Positions 7,911 through 17,002 are shown, counted from the stretch's first letter. The stretch is DNA of 64,000 bases from DASXRA01 sp963737425 (GCA_963737425.1 CAVTSX010000010.1:1254869-1318868); one strand, 5' to 3'. Numbers and translations: made by a program. Notes: generated from the letters alone by a model not told the origin.

Positions 7911-8912
7911 TCAGCTGCCGGCGACCAGGCGGGTGAGATCGGCGAGCCGGCAGGTGTATCCCCACTCGTTGTCGTACCAGCCGAACACCTTGGCGAAGCG
8001 CCCGGACGCCTGGGTCAGGCCCGAATCGAACAGGCACGACGCAGGATCGCCGATGACGTCGGAGGAAACGACCGGCTCGGTGGTGTACCGAAGCCGTCCG
8101 GCAAGCGGCCCTTCGGCGCCCGCTGCCTCGAACGCCGCATTGACCTCTGCGGCGGTCACCTCGCGATCGAGCAGGACGCCGAGGTCGACGAGCGATCCGT
8201 CGACGACGGGAACGCGCAGGGCGACACCGTCGAGACGCCCGGCGATCTCGGGCAGCACCTCGCCGACCGCACGCGCTGCGCCCGTCGTCGTCGGGATGAT
8301 GTTCACGGCCGCTGAACGTGCCCGACGCGGATCTTTGTGCGGTCCGTCAAGGACGTTCTGGTCATTCGTGTACGCGTGCACGGTGGTCATGAAGCCGCGC
8401 TCGATGCCGAACGCGTTGTGCAGCACCTTGACCATCGGCGCGACGCAGTTGGTCGTGCACGAGGCGTTGGAGATCACGCGGTGCGACTTCGGGTCGAAGA
8501 TCTCGTCGTTGACGCCGAGCACGATCGTCGCGTCGACACCCTTGCCCGGCGCGGAGATGAGCACACGCGACGCGCCGGCCGAGAGGTGTCCTGCGGCGGC
8601 CTCGCGCGTGCGGAACTTACCGGTGGACTCGATCGCGATCTCGACGCCGTGCTCGGCCCAGGCCAGCTTCGCCGGCTCAAGGACGGCGCTCACGGCCACC
8701 TTGCGGCCGTCGACGATGAGCATGTCGTCGCTCACCTCGACCTCCTTGGGGAAAGGGCCGAAGGTGCTGTCGTGGCGTAGCAGGCGGGCAAGAGTCACGA
8801 CATCGGTGACATCGTTGACGGCGACGACCTCGATGTCGTCATGGTCTGCCGCGTACCGCAGGTATTCGCGGCCGATGCGTCCGAAGCCGTTGATACCTAC
8901 TCGGATTGTCAT
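7911..8912 (-). CDS. gap: Type I glyceraldehyde-3-phosphate dehydrogenase
   Basis: The protein has 333 residues. It catalyses NAD-dependent oxidation and phosphorylation of glyceraldehyde-3-phosphate in glycolysis. The N-terminal nucleotide fold starts GINGFGRIGR (7-16); the active site is SNASCTTNC with nucleophile Cys152; His179 (TTVHAYTNDQ) is the base; and WYDNEWGY lies at the end. It stands alone, without pgk-tpi, downstream of two usp genes, with a 40-bp gap and a good GGAGG site. It is probably an extra, stress-linked GAPDH rather than the main glycolytic copy. Asp33 in VAVND suggests NAD preference. Confidence 0.95.
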   Translation of the reverse strand: MTIRVGINGFGRIGREYLRYAADHDDIEVVAVNDVTDVVTLARLLRHDSTFGPFPKEVEVSDDMLIVDGRKVAVSAVLEPAKLAWAEHGVEIAIESTGKFRTREAAAGHLSAGASRVLISAPGKGVDATIVLGVNDEIFDPKSHRVISNASCTTNCVAPMVKVLHNAFGIERGFMTTVHAYTNDQNVLDGPHKDPRRARSAAVNIIPTTTGAARAVGEVLPEIAGRLDGVALRVPVVDGSLVDLGVLLDREVTAAEVNAAFEAAGAEGPLAGRLRYTTEPVVSSDVIGDPASCLFDSGLTQASGRFAKVFGWYDNEWGYTCRLADLTRLVAGS

Positions 8913-8952
8913 TGCTCATGTCCTCCAGATCTGGGTTGGTAGCGCTGAGGGT

Positions 8953-9408
8953 CTAGCTGGTGGCGGGCGGCGTGCTGTGTACGACGAGCACGGGGCACTT
9001 TGCGTGTTCGGCACAACTGGCACTCACGGAGCCGAGCAACAGCCCGACGAATCCGCCGTGTCCGCGGCTGCCGACCACGAGCAGCTGCGCGTTCGAGCTG
9101 CGGTCGAGCAGGACCTTCGCAGCGTTGCCGTGCGCGACGATCAGCCGCATGTGGCTCGGCCGGTCCGGGCCGAACACCGCATCCACCGTTTGGGTCAGCA
9201 CCTTCTCGGCGTCCTGGTCGGGCCGCCAACTGGCGTCGACATAGCCCCACCCGTAGTTCGGCGGGGCCTGCCAGGCGATGACGGCGTCGATGGATGCGCC
9301 GGAGATCGCCGACATCCGCTCTGCCCACTGCAGGGCTGACATCGACGGTTCGGATCCGTCCACGCCGACCACGATTCGGTTGTCCCGCGTCGCAGCGTCT
9401 GTGCTCAT
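8953..9408 (-). CDS. Universal stress protein, single UspA domain
   Basis: The protein has 151 residues with one UspA domain. The N-terminus has IVVGVDGSEPS, and the C-terminal nucleotide loop reads VVGSRGHGGFVGLLLGSVS, which fits the ATP-binding G-2x-G-9x-G-S pattern. It is therefore probably an ATP-binding, dimeric cytoplasmic stress protein. It lies 19 bp downstream of the tandem usp and 40 bp upstream of gap, so the three genes form one transcript. DosR-like boxes lie ahead of the first gene. Confidence 0.92.
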   Translation of the reverse strand: MSTDAATRDNRIVVGVDGSEPSMSALQWAERMSAISGASIDAVIAWQAPPNYGWGYVDASWRPDQDAEKVLTQTVDAVFGPDRPSHMRLIVAHGNAAKVLLDRSSNAQLLVVGSRGHGGFVGLLLGSVSASCAEHAKCPVLVVHSTPPATS

Positions 9409-9427
9409 CTGGTCCCCCTATAGGTGT

Positions 9428-10294
9428 TCACGCGCTCTCGAAGGCTTGATCTGCGGCTGCCGTTTCCGGTTCCGTCGCCGCCGGATGCCCGACGATGGCC
9501 ACCGGGCACGGCGAGGTGTGCAGCAACTTGGCGGCGAGCGGGCCGAGCCGTGAGAAGCGATGCTCGTCGTCGTGGCGGCAACCGAGCACGAGCAGGTCGG
9601 CGCGTGCGGCGACGGCGAGCAGCGCGTCGTACGGCGACTCACTCGCCAGTTCGGCCACGACCTTGACGCCCGGGTGCCGTGCCGTTGCCTCCTCGACGAC
9701 CTCGGCCAGCAACTGTTGCTGCTGTGGTCGAGCGGGATCGTCTTCGGAGTCGAGCTCGCTCGCGGACCGGACCGCGATCAGCGTGGTGTTCCTGCGCTCG
9801 GCCTCGGCCAACGCGAATTCCAGCGCCTCGTGGCCGGATTCCGAGTTGGACACGCCGACGGCCACCGCGGGCGACTCGTCGGCCGCCGGTGCGCGCCACC
9901 CCTCGGGGACGACGATGACCGGGCACCGGGCGTGCGCCGTGACGCGGTTCGCGACCGAGCCGAGCAGCGCACCGACGACGCGTCCGGTGCCGTGTGTTCC
10001 GACCACGACCATCTGCGCGTCGTTGCTGAGCTCGAGCAGCAGCTGGGCCGGCTGGGCCGCCCGCAGAACAGTAGTCACATTGCAGTCGTCGCCGACATCG
10101 ATCGCGGTCGCGACTGCGTCTCGCAGGAGGCCACTGGTGTAGTCGCCCTCGACCGCTTCCTCTTCGGGCACCGCCGCACCGCCGTGCGCGATGACGAGTA
10201 GACCGTGATCGCGTGACGCGGCCTCCGCCGCCCACACGAGCGCACGTTCAGCCGGCTGCGATCCATCGATTCCGACGACGACCTGCATGCCCAT
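9428..10294 (-). CDS. Universal stress protein with two UspA domains
   Basis: The protein has 288 residues. Domain 1 (1-135) has VVVGIDGSQPA and the ATP loop VVGTHGTGRVVGALLGSVAN. Domain 2 (about 143-275) has AVGVSNSESGHEA, and its loop LGCRHDDEHRFSRLGPLAAK lacks the second glycine pattern, so it probably does not bind ATP. Tandem Usp proteins of this kind are typical DosR regulon members in mycobacteria (established for Rv2623 and relatives). A GAGGAGG site seven bases upstream fixes the ATG at 10292-10294. It is the first gene of usp-usp-gap. Confidence 0.92.
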   Translation of the reverse strand: MGMQVVVGIDGSQPAERALVWAAEAASRDHGLLVIAHGGAAVPEEEAVEGDYTSGLLRDAVATAIDVGDDCNVTTVLRAAQPAQLLLELSNDAQMVVVGTHGTGRVVGALLGSVANRVTAHARCPVIVVPEGWRAPAADESPAVAVGVSNSESGHEALEFALAEAERRNTTLIAVRSASELDSEDDPARPQQQQLLAEVVEEATARHPGVKVVAELASESPYDALLAVAARADLLVLGCRHDDEHRFSRLGPLAAKLLHTSPCPVAIVGHPAATEPETAAADQAFESA

Positions 10295-10350
10295 CGCGGT
10301 TCCTCCTCAAGTCCCCACGTTCAAGACCACCGCACCGGACCCCTCGCGCG

Positions 10351-10370
10351 GGAGGGACGAACGTCCTTTC
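10351..10370 (-). promoter_or_regulatory. DosR-like operator ahead of usp-usp-gap
   Basis: The core GGACG-AA-CGTCC is a perfect palindrome inside GAGGGACGAACGTCC. It matches 11 of 20 consensus positions, lacking the outer TTS/SAA bases. It lies 57 bp upstream of the usp start at 10294. Confidence 0.45.
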
Positions 10371-10469
10371 CTGGCAGGTCATTCGCACCGCAATCTGGCC
10401 GAAACACAACGGGAACAGGGCATTCGGAGTCGCAGGCGGTGCCGGAAAGATCGCGCGGTGACCGGCTCA

Positions 10470-10489
10470 CGCGGGACGTTCGGCTCTTG
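10470..10489. promoter_or_regulatory. Weaker DosR-like box between divergent usp and 66-residue gene
   Basis: The sequence contains CGGGACGTTCGGCTCT and matches about 11 of 20 consensus positions with a perfect GGGAC half-site. It shares the CGGGACGTT core with the box at 7833. It could act on usp (start 10294) or on the small gene at 10522. Taken alone it would not be convincing. Confidence 0.3.
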
Positions 10490-10521
10490 TTCGGCGCACA
10501 CGATGTCTGAATGATCGATAG

Positions 10522-10722
10522 GTGACCGCAAGCTCGATCATCCGCGTGTTCTGCGTCGATGGTCCATGCCGCGGTGTGCAGTACCTGGATCAGGACACCG
10601 GGCGCATTGTCTTTGATCATCCGGATTGGCATCTGTACCGGGTCGGTGATGGCGCCAGCGTCGACACGGACTTCGGGCCGTGCCCGCCTGCCTATTTCGA
10701 GCACACCCAGCGCGGCACGTAG
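10522..10722 (+). CDS. Small conserved-looking protein, 66 residues
   Basis: The predicted protein starts at GTG with no clear ribosome site. It reads IRVFCVDGPCRGVQYLDQDTGRIVF and then WHLYRVGDGASVDTDFGPCPPAYF, a balanced globular composition with three Cys and several aromatic residues, unlike the Arg/Ala/Pro-rich false frames of this genome. I do not recognise a family. It stands between the usp and cyd operons, divergent from usp and convergent with cydDC, and may share the DosR-like box at 10470. Confidence 0.5.
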   Translation: MTASSIIRVFCVDGPCRGVQYLDQDTGRIVFDHPDWHLYRVGDGASVDTDFGPCPPAYFEHTQRGT

Positions 10723-10733
10723 CGCGCACGCGC

Positions 10734-13700
10734 TCAGCCGGCGGCCTCGACGGCGTACGCAAGGGGTATCGACACAGCCTGCGGCGCCGGCGCGTTCAGC
10801 TTGCCGTTCTCGATTCGCACGACAGCATCGAACTGATCGCGACGGGTCCTCCGGTGCGTCGACATCAGCACGGTGCGCCCCTGCGTGCCGGCCAGCAGGT
10901 CAGCGAGCACGGCATGTTCGGTGGCAGGATCCAGATGCGCCGTCGGCTCGTCCAGCACGAGTATCTGCGGCGCGGCCAGTAGCGCGCGGGCGAGCAGCAG
11001 ACGCTGCCGTTGTCCCCCGGAAAGCTCGGCGCCGTCCGGCCCGGCCGAGGAGTCCCAGCCGTTCGGCAATGCCTGGACGAAGCCGGCGAGGCCGGCTCGC
11101 TCGGCTACGGCATCGAGTTCCGCGTCGGTGGCGGACGGGCGCACGACACGCAGGTTGTCGCGCAACGAGCTGTTGAACACGTGGTCGCCGGAGAGCGATC
11201 CGGCGACCAGCGGTGGAATGTCATCCGCGCAAACGTCGACCAGCCGGGTGCTTTCGTTCGTCGACGACAACTCGACGTGCCCCTGCTGCGCCGCGAGCAG
11301 GCGCAGACACGCAGCGAGCAGCGTGCTCTTGCCGCAGCCGCTGGGCCCGGTTACGGCCACGCGCTGCCCCGCTCGCAACGTCAGATCGGCCGCTTGCAGC
11401 ACCGGTGCGGATCCCGGCGCCGGGGCAAGAGTCACCGAGGCGACGCGCAGGCCGAGTGCCCCAGCCGGTGCACCGTGTGCCGTCGAGGGCTCCGCGATCG
11501 GCGGAGGCGTGGCGAGCACCTCGGCCACCCGTTGCATGCCGGCGCGCAGGCGCGACCATGCCGCAAAGGCCGCAGGCAGCGGCGCGAGCGCGTCGAAGCC
11601 CGCAAGCACGCAGGCCGCGAGCACGGCCACCGCCACCGGCGAGACGCGCCCGGCCGACACCGCGGCGGCGCCTGCGGCGAGCACGGCGGGCAGCGTGATT
11701 GCCGAGAGTGCGCCGCTCAGCCCGCATCCGAGGCCAGCCGCCAGCGTCGGACGGCGAGCGGCGCGCACGACCGCGAGGTCCGCCCGGCCGACGGCAGCGA
11801 TCGCCCGCCGGTCCGCGCCGTAGGCAGTCAGCTCCGCCAGGCCGTCTACGCCGGCCACGAGCCGCGCGTCGCGCCGACCGGCGGCCGACGCCAGCACGGT
11901 CGCATCGCCCGCGACGCGGCGCACGACGGCGGGCACCACGACGATTCCGGCGAGCAACGCCACGGCCAGGGCGGCGCCCGCGAGCGGAACGAGAAGGGCG
12001 GCGAGGGTAACCGCCCCCGCAGCGGTCACCAGCGCGCCCGCCGTGGGCACGACAGCTCGGACGAGGCCCTCCTCGACGCCATCCACGTCCGACACGAACC
12101 GGCGCAGCAGATCGCCTCGGCGGAAGCTGGAAAGCCCCATCGGCGCAAGGGGTTCGAGCGCGGCGAACACCCTCGCCCGCAGGTCGGCGAGCAACCGCAG
12201 GGCGCCGTCGTGGCTCACCAGCCGCTCGGCGTAGCGCAGCAGCGCTCTGCTGAGCGCGAACGTACGCACCCCTACCACCGCGACCTCGAGGGCCTGAACG
12301 TTCGGATGCTCGGCGGCACGGCAGATCAACCACAGCGATGTCGCCGTCAGGGCGAGGCCCGCAAGACCAGAACCACCGCCGAGCAACGCCGCGGCGAGCA
12401 GTCTGCGCCAAGCACCGCGCATGCTGATCAGCCCGCGCAGCGGGATGGCGTGCGCGCGCGCCGCCACCTGCTTGCCCGGTCGCGCCGGGCGGGCCGGCCC
12501 GATGCCGACCGGGCGAGCACGTTGCTGACGGATATCGGCCATCACGCGCCCGTGGCCGATGACAACACGCCGATCCGCGACGTCGGTCAGGCGGGCGCTG
12601 TGGGTAACCATGAGCACCGTCGCCCAGCCGGCAAGCTCGGCGATGACCGAGGCAACGACTCGTTCAGTCCCGGTGTCCAGGTCCTCGCTGGGCTCGTCGA
12701 GCAGCACGATCGGCACGTGCCCGGCAGCGCGAACCCGGCGGGCTCGCAGCAGGGCACGCGCGAGTGCGACCCTGCGGCGCTGACCGGTCGAGATCTGCGC
12801 ACCGTCCTCGCCGAGCGGCACGTCCGGGTGCGGTGCATGGCATTCGGCGGCTACGTCAGCGACTTCGTAGACGCTGGCACTCGGGTCGCCGAGCGCGACC
12901 TCGGCACCGACCGTCGGCTGCGACGGCAGTGGTCGCTGCGGCACCCACGCCACATTCGTGCGCCATGCGGACGCGTCGAGCGAGCACAATTCCATCTCGC
13001 CTTCTGACGTACCAGCCGCAACCGTCCCTTCGGCGGGCACGAAACCCAGCAGCACGGCGAGCAACGTGCTCTTGCCGGCGCCGCTGCGTCCTTGTATCGC
13101 AACGATCTCGCCCGGCTCGACCGCGAGGTCGAGTCCGTCCAGTGCGCTCTCGCGGCGATCGCCATAGGTGACGCGAAGATCCTTGATCTGCAGGGATCCG
13201 GTCGCGCAGACGCCGCCGGGCAGCAACTCCGTGGCGGGTATGCGAGCGGCCTCGTCCAGGATGTCCAGCGCCGCGCCGGCAGCGACGGTGCCCTCCTCGC
13301 TGGCGTGATGCTGCGCACCGACCGCACGTAGCGGTGCGAACACCTCCGGCGCGAGCAGCAGCGCGACCAGGGCGGTCTGCAAGCCGAGATGGCCGTGGTC
13401 CAAACGCAATCCGACGTCGACGGCGACCACCGCGACCGACAGCGCCGCGATGAGATCGAGCACGAGGCCGGACAGGAAGGCGACCCGCAGGGTGGACATC
13501 GTCCGCTTGCGGTACCGCTCCGTACCTAGGCGTACGGTTTCGACCTGGCGCTTGGCCTGGCCGTAGACCTTGAGCGTGGTCAGGCCCTGGACGAGGTCGA
13601 GGAAATGGCCGGCCATGCCGGCGAGCGCCGCGTACTGGCGGTCCATCTGTGCGCGGGTCATCGTGCCGATCAGCGCCATGAACAGCGGGACGAGTGGCAG

Positions 13701-14204
13701 CGCGGCGAGCAGGATCAGCACGCTCTGCCAGTCGGCAACGCCGATCCGGGCCAGCACGATGCCGGGCACAACCAGCGCGGCGACCAGGGCAGGAACGGCC
13801 CGCGTCACGTATCCGTCGAGTGCCTCCAGGCCGGGCCCCGCAGCCGTGGCCAGCCGGCCCCGCGGCTGGCGCTCCGCCCAGCGCGGGCCGAGCCGCACGA
13901 CTGCGTCAAGCACCGAGCGTCGCAGTTGCGCACGCATCCGTACCGAGAATCTCGCGGCGAGATACTCCTGCGTCGCGGCGAGCACTGCGCGTCCGAGGCC
14001 GATCGCGACCAGCGCGGCCAAAGGCGCGACGAGGCGCGAAACCGGCTCGTGCCGCAGGAATATCGCGACGATCAGCTCGGCCAGAACGCCCGCCTGCGCC
14101 ACGGTCAGCGCCGCACCTAGCGCCTGCAGCGCGCCGAGCGTCGTGAGAAAGCGCCGCATCGAAGGGACGGCGCGCAGCAGGCGCGGATCGAGCGGGCGGC
14201 TCAT
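10734..14204 (-). CDS. cydDC: Fused CydD-CydC heterodimeric ABC exporter
   Basis: The predicted protein has 1156 residues and is a head-to-tail fusion of CydD and CydC, common in actinobacteria. The exporter of glutathione/cysteine or haem-related compounds is needed to assemble cytochrome bd. The CydD half has six membrane helices and Walker A GRSGAGKST (372-380), with the unusual signature STGQRRRVALARALL in place of LSGGQ. The CydC half has a second helical domain, Walker A GPSGCGKST (about 952-960), LSGGQRQRLLLARALL and Walker B ILVLDEPTAHLD. The start ATG overlaps the cydB stop (ATGA), so the genes are translationally coupled. Confidence 0.95.
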   Translation of the reverse strand: MSRPLDPRLLRAVPSMRRFLTTLGALQALGAALTVAQAGVLAELIVAIFLRHEPVSRLVAPLAALVAIGLGRAVLAATQEYLAARFSVRMRAQLRRSVLDAVVRLGPRWAERQPRGRLATAAGPGLEALDGYVTRAVPALVAALVVPGIVLARIGVADWQSVLILLAALPLVPLFMALIGTMTRAQMDRQYAALAGMAGHFLDLVQGLTTLKVYGQAKRQVETVRLGTERYRKRTMSTLRVAFLSGLVLDLIAALSVAVVAVDVGLRLDHGHLGLQTALVALLLAPEVFAPLRAVGAQHHASEEGTVAAGAALDILDEAARIPATELLPGGVCATGSLQIKDLRVTYGDRRESALDGLDLAVEPGEIVAIQGRSGAGKSTLLAVLLGFVPAEGTVAAGTSEGEMELCSLDASAWRTNVAWVPQRPLPSQPTVGAEVALGDPSASVYEVADVAAECHAPHPDVPLGEDGAQISTGQRRRVALARALLRARRVRAAGHVPIVLLDEPSEDLDTGTERVVASVIAELAGWATVLMVTHSARLTDVADRRVVIGHGRVMADIRQQRARPVGIGPARPARPGKQVAARAHAIPLRGLISMRGAWRRLLAAALLGGGSGLAGLALTATSLWLICRAAEHPNVQALEVAVVGVRTFALSRALLRYAERLVSHDGALRLLADLRARVFAALEPLAPMGLSSFRRGDLLRRFVSDVDGVEEGLVRAVVPTAGALVTAAGAVTLAALLVPLAGAALAVALLAGIVVVPAVVRRVAGDATVLASAAGRRDARLVAGVDGLAELTAYGADRRAIAAVGRADLAVVRAARRPTLAAGLGCGLSGALSAITLPAVLAAGAAAVSAGRVSPVAVAVLAACVLAGFDALAPLPAAFAAWSRLRAGMQRVAEVLATPPPIAEPSTAHGAPAGALGLRVASVTLAPAPGSAPVLQAADLTLRAGQRVAVTGPSGCGKSTLLAACLRLLAAQQGHVELSSTNESTRLVDVCADDIPPLVAGSLSGDHVFNSSLRDNLRVVRPSATDAELDAVAERAGLAGFVQALPNGWDSSAGPDGAELSGGQRQRLLLARALLAAPQILVLDEPTAHLDPATEHAVLADLLAGTQGRTVLMSTHRRTRRDQFDAVVRIENGKLNAPAPQAVSIPLAYAVEAAG

Positions 14205-15313
14205 GGCATCGTCGGGGCCGGGCCTGCCGTTGGTTCCTGCTCGGCGCCGGATGTGGTTCCGAGCGTCTCCCTGGCGGAATCGCGCGCGCGTGACACGACA
14301 TTGCCGAGACTGCCGCCGTAGCCGTCACCCGAGACGTCCGCGCCGGTGACGCGAGCGCGGAAGACCCAGTACGTCCAAGCCTGATAGGCGAGCACGATCG
14401 GGGTGAAGATCAGGGCCACCACGGTCATCACGCGCAGGGTGTACGGACTGGAGTCTGCGTTGTAAACGGTCAGCGAGAACGCCGGGTTGTTGCGCGCAGG
14501 AAGCACGTCCGGCCAGAGGGCGGCGAACACCCAGATAGGCACGAGCGCCACCGCGACCGAGCTGGCCGAGAAGGCGAGGCCCGGGCGCCCTGCGTACGTT
14601 GCTCGGACGGCGGCGAGGAACGCGACGACGATCACCGCGCCGAGCACGAAGCTGACCGACGCGCCACGCACCTGCGAGGTCCAGACGATGAACGCGACGG
14701 CCACGATTCCGGTGGGCAGCGTCAGGCTGCGCGCCAGGCTGCGCGCCATGTCGCGAACCTCGCCGTCGGTGCGCAGCGTCAGGAACAGCGCGCCGTGCAT
14801 GGCGAACAAGGTCAGCGTGACCAGACCCCCGAGTAGCGCGTAGGGCGTCACCAGGTCCCAGAAACCACCGATCATGTCGTGCGACGCGTTCATCTTGACC
14901 CCGCGCAGGAAGTCGGCGAAGGCCACGCCGAGCAGCAGCGCGGGGAGCAGCGATCCGATCACGATCGCGAAATCGCACCATTGCCGGCCTGACTCGGTGT
15001 GCGCCTTGCCCCGGTACTCGACGCCGATGCCGCGCAGGATCAGCCCGACGAGCAAAGCGGCGAACGCCAGGTAGAAGCCGGAGAACACGCTGGCGTACCA
15101 CTCGGGGAACGCGGCGAAGGTCGCGCCGCCCGCAACGAGCAGCCACACCTCGTTGCCGTCCCACACCGGCCCGATCGATCGAAGCGCGATCTTGCGTTCC
15201 GTCTCGGTGTTCGCGACGACGGGCAGCAGCATGCCGACACCGAAGTCGAATCCGTCGAGCAGGAAGAAGCCGGCCCACAGGACCGCGATGACTCCGAACC
15301 AGAACCCTTGCAT
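14201..15313 (-). CDS. cydB: Cytochrome bd ubiquinol/menaquinol oxidase subunit II
   Basis: The protein has 370 residues and about eight to nine membrane helices. Diagnostic stretches are the N-terminal LLDGFDFGVGMLLP, GPVWDGNEVWLLVAGGATFAAFP and YAWTYWVFRARV near the end. CydB pairs with CydA and lacks catalytic haem ligands but keeps the oxidase stable. A hydrophilic tail of about 45 residues extends beyond the usual end. The gene lies 10 bp after cydA and overlaps cydDC by four bases. Confidence 0.96.
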   Translation of the reverse strand: MQGFWFGVIAVLWAGFFLLDGFDFGVGMLLPVVANTETERKIALRSIGPVWDGNEVWLLVAGGATFAAFPEWYASVFSGFYLAFAALLVGLILRGIGVEYRGKAHTESGRQWCDFAIVIGSLLPALLLGVAFADFLRGVKMNASHDMIGGFWDLVTPYALLGGLVTLTLFAMHGALFLTLRTDGEVRDMARSLARSLTLPTGIVAVAFIVWTSQVRGASVSFVLGAVIVVAFLAAVRATYAGRPGLAFSASSVAVALVPIWVFAALWPDVLPARNNPAFSLTVYNADSSPYTLRVMTVVALIFTPIVLAYQAWTYWVFRARVTGADVSGDGYGGSLGNVVSRARDSARETLGTTSGAEQEPTAGPAPTMP

Positions 15314-15323
15314 GACGACCCCC

Positions 15324-16739
15324 TCAGACCAGGCTCAGCTGTTGATCGTCGGTCAGTTCCGCGGCCGGCGGCGCGGCGTTGTCGGGACCGGCGCGCGCGA
15401 TCCGGCGGACGATGCGGAAGCAGATAACCCCGAGCACGCCGTACAGCGCGGTGAATCCGAACAGCGTCACGGCGACGAAGCCGGTCGAGACGTTCGTGCT
15501 CACCCCGTCGCGCGTTCGCAGCAGCCCGTAGACCAGCCACGGTTGACGCGCTGTCTCGGTGAACAACCACCCGGCGGTGTTGGCGAGCAGCGGCAGGGCC
15601 ACGGTCCAGGTCGCGACACGCAGCAAGCGCGGGCTCGTGGTCAGTTTGCCGCGCCGCCATTGGACGAGAACGCCCAGCGCGATCAGCCCGGCGAGCACGC
15701 CGAACCCGATCATCAGCCGGAACATCCAGTAAGCCATCCAGACGACTGGGACGTAGCTGCCCGGTCCGTACTTCGCGACCTCGGCGGCCTGCACGTCATT
15801 GATGCCCTCAACCGTCGCGCCGGGCCGGTTCTTCGCGAGGATCGACAGGCCGTCCGGGATGGTGATGTCGATCTTGTTTCGACCGTGGCTGACGTCGCCG
15901 TATGCGAGCAGGCTGAACGGGGCGTTCGTCTTGGTGTCCCACAGCGCCTCGGCAGCGGCCATCTTCATCGGTTGCTGGTCGGTCATGATCTGACCCTGCA
16001 CATGGCCGACCACGCTGACGCCGATCACCGCGGCGAGCAGCACGCCGATCGACAACCCCGCCACCTTGCGATGTACCGGGTCGGCACCGTCGCGGTCGCG
16101 GCGCAGATGGAATGCGCTCACCGACAGCAGGATGGCCGCCGCTGTCATGATCGCGGCGAAGATCGTGTGCGGGAAGGTCACCAGCTGAGTGGAGTTGGTG
16201 AGCACCTTCCAGATCGACGTCAGTTCCACGCGTTGCTGGCCGTTGTGCTCGACCACGACCATCCCGACCGGGTGCTGCATGAAGCTGTTCGCCGCCAGGA
16301 TGAAATAGGCGCTGATCGTGCTGCCGATAGCGGCCAGCCAGATCGTGGCCAGGTGCAGGCGCGGGCTGAGCAGTCCGCGTCCGAAGATCCACAGGCCGAG
16401 AAACGTCGACTCGAGAAAGAAGGCGATAAGCCCCTCCATCGCGAGCGGCGCACCGAAGACGTCGCCCACGAACCGCGAATACACCGACCAGTTCATGCCG
16501 AACTGGAACTCCTGCACGATTCCGGTCACGACGCCCAGCGCGAACAGCACCAGCATGATCCGCCCCCAGAATCGGGTGGCGCGATCCCAGTCGTCGCCGG
16601 CGGGGGTGCCCTGCCTTCGATGGGCCAGGGTCTGCATCGTCGCGACGAGCAGCGTCAAGCCGATCGACAGCGGGACGATGAAGAAGTGGTAGATCGTCAG
16701 TGTCGCGAACTGCCATCGCGCCAGCATCAACGCATCCAC
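15324..16739 (-). CDS. cydA: Cytochrome bd oxidase subunit I
   Basis: The protein has 471 residues. It binds haems b558, b595 and d and reduces O2 to water at very low oxygen using quinol. Expected ligands are His18 (LTIYHFF), His191 (VTFPHTIFAA) and Met343 (FRLMIGFG), matching E. coli His19, His186 and Met393. QEFQFGMNW and the ETARQPWLVYG stretch near the quinol site are present. The Q-loop is short, as in Gram-positive enzymes. Two DosR-like boxes lie 89-131 bp upstream, consistent with induction when oxygen falls. Confidence 0.97.
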   Translation of the reverse strand: MDALMLARWQFATLTIYHFFIVPLSIGLTLLVATMQTLAHRRQGTPAGDDWDRATRFWGRIMLVLFALGVVTGIVQEFQFGMNWSVYSRFVGDVFGAPLAMEGLIAFFLESTFLGLWIFGRGLLSPRLHLATIWLAAIGSTISAYFILAANSFMQHPVGMVVVEHNGQQRVELTSIWKVLTNSTQLVTFPHTIFAAIMTAAAILLSVSAFHLRRDRDGADPVHRKVAGLSIGVLLAAVIGVSVVGHVQGQIMTDQQPMKMAAAEALWDTKTNAPFSLLAYGDVSHGRNKIDITIPDGLSILAKNRPGATVEGINDVQAAEVAKYGPGSYVPVVWMAYWMFRLMIGFGVLAGLIALGVLVQWRRGKLTTSPRLLRVATWTVALPLLANTAGWLFTETARQPWLVYGLLRTRDGVSTNVSTGFVAVTLFGFTALYGVLGVICFRIVRRIARAGPDNAAPPAAELTDDQQLSLV

Positions 16740-16827
16740 CGAATCACCCCATCGCTGCAGGGCAGCGGCGCCCCGCTGGCCGCTGCCTACCGTCGCGACC
16801 CAGCCTGGCGTTTCGAATCCGGCCGTC

Positions 16828-16847
16828 GTAGGGACCTATCTCCCGTG
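16828..16847 (-). promoter_or_regulatory. DosR-like operator upstream of cydA, first of a tandem pair
   Basis: The core GGGAC-CTATC-TCCC is a near-perfect inverted repeat that matches 13 of 20 consensus positions. It lies 89 bp upstream of the cydA start and 23 bp (about two turns) from the stronger box at 16851, the arrangement seen in many mycobacterial DosR promoters. Confidence 0.6.
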
Positions 16848-16850
16848 TAA

Positions 16851-16870
16851 TTCAGGACCAAGGTCCCGAA
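16851..16870 (-). promoter_or_regulatory. Strong DosR-like operator upstream of cydA
   Basis: The sequence TTCAGGACCAAGGTCCCGAA matches 17 of 20 positions of TTSGGGACTWWAGTCCCSAA, including both outer TT and AA ends. It is the best box in the window and the main reason to propose DosR control. It lies between cydA (minus strand) and the ECF sigma gene (plus strand). Confidence 0.75.
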
Positions 16871-17002
16871 GCCGGGCCTCACCCGGCCCGGTCCGCCCGG
16901 CCCGCTCACCCGTCCTGCGCCACGTAAGCGATGCCTGTCCGATTCTGGAAGAGTCGGCGCAACACCACCTCACGTTTCAGCGACCGGGACCGTCTACAGG
17001 AC

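Noticed and set aside
6868..9339. Plus-strand open frame of 823 codons opposite pat and gap
   Set aside because: It mirrors highly conserved minus-strand genes, is rich in Arg/His/Asp, has no family features, and is the usual antisense artefact of GC-rich codon bias.
11010..13007. Plus-strand open frame of 665 codons inside cydDC
   Set aside because: It is fully antisense to the ABC domains, has a low-complexity Arg/Gly/His composition and no motif.
14161..14175. GGGAC motif near the cydDC start
   Set aside because: It lies inside coding sequence and has no matching second half-site.
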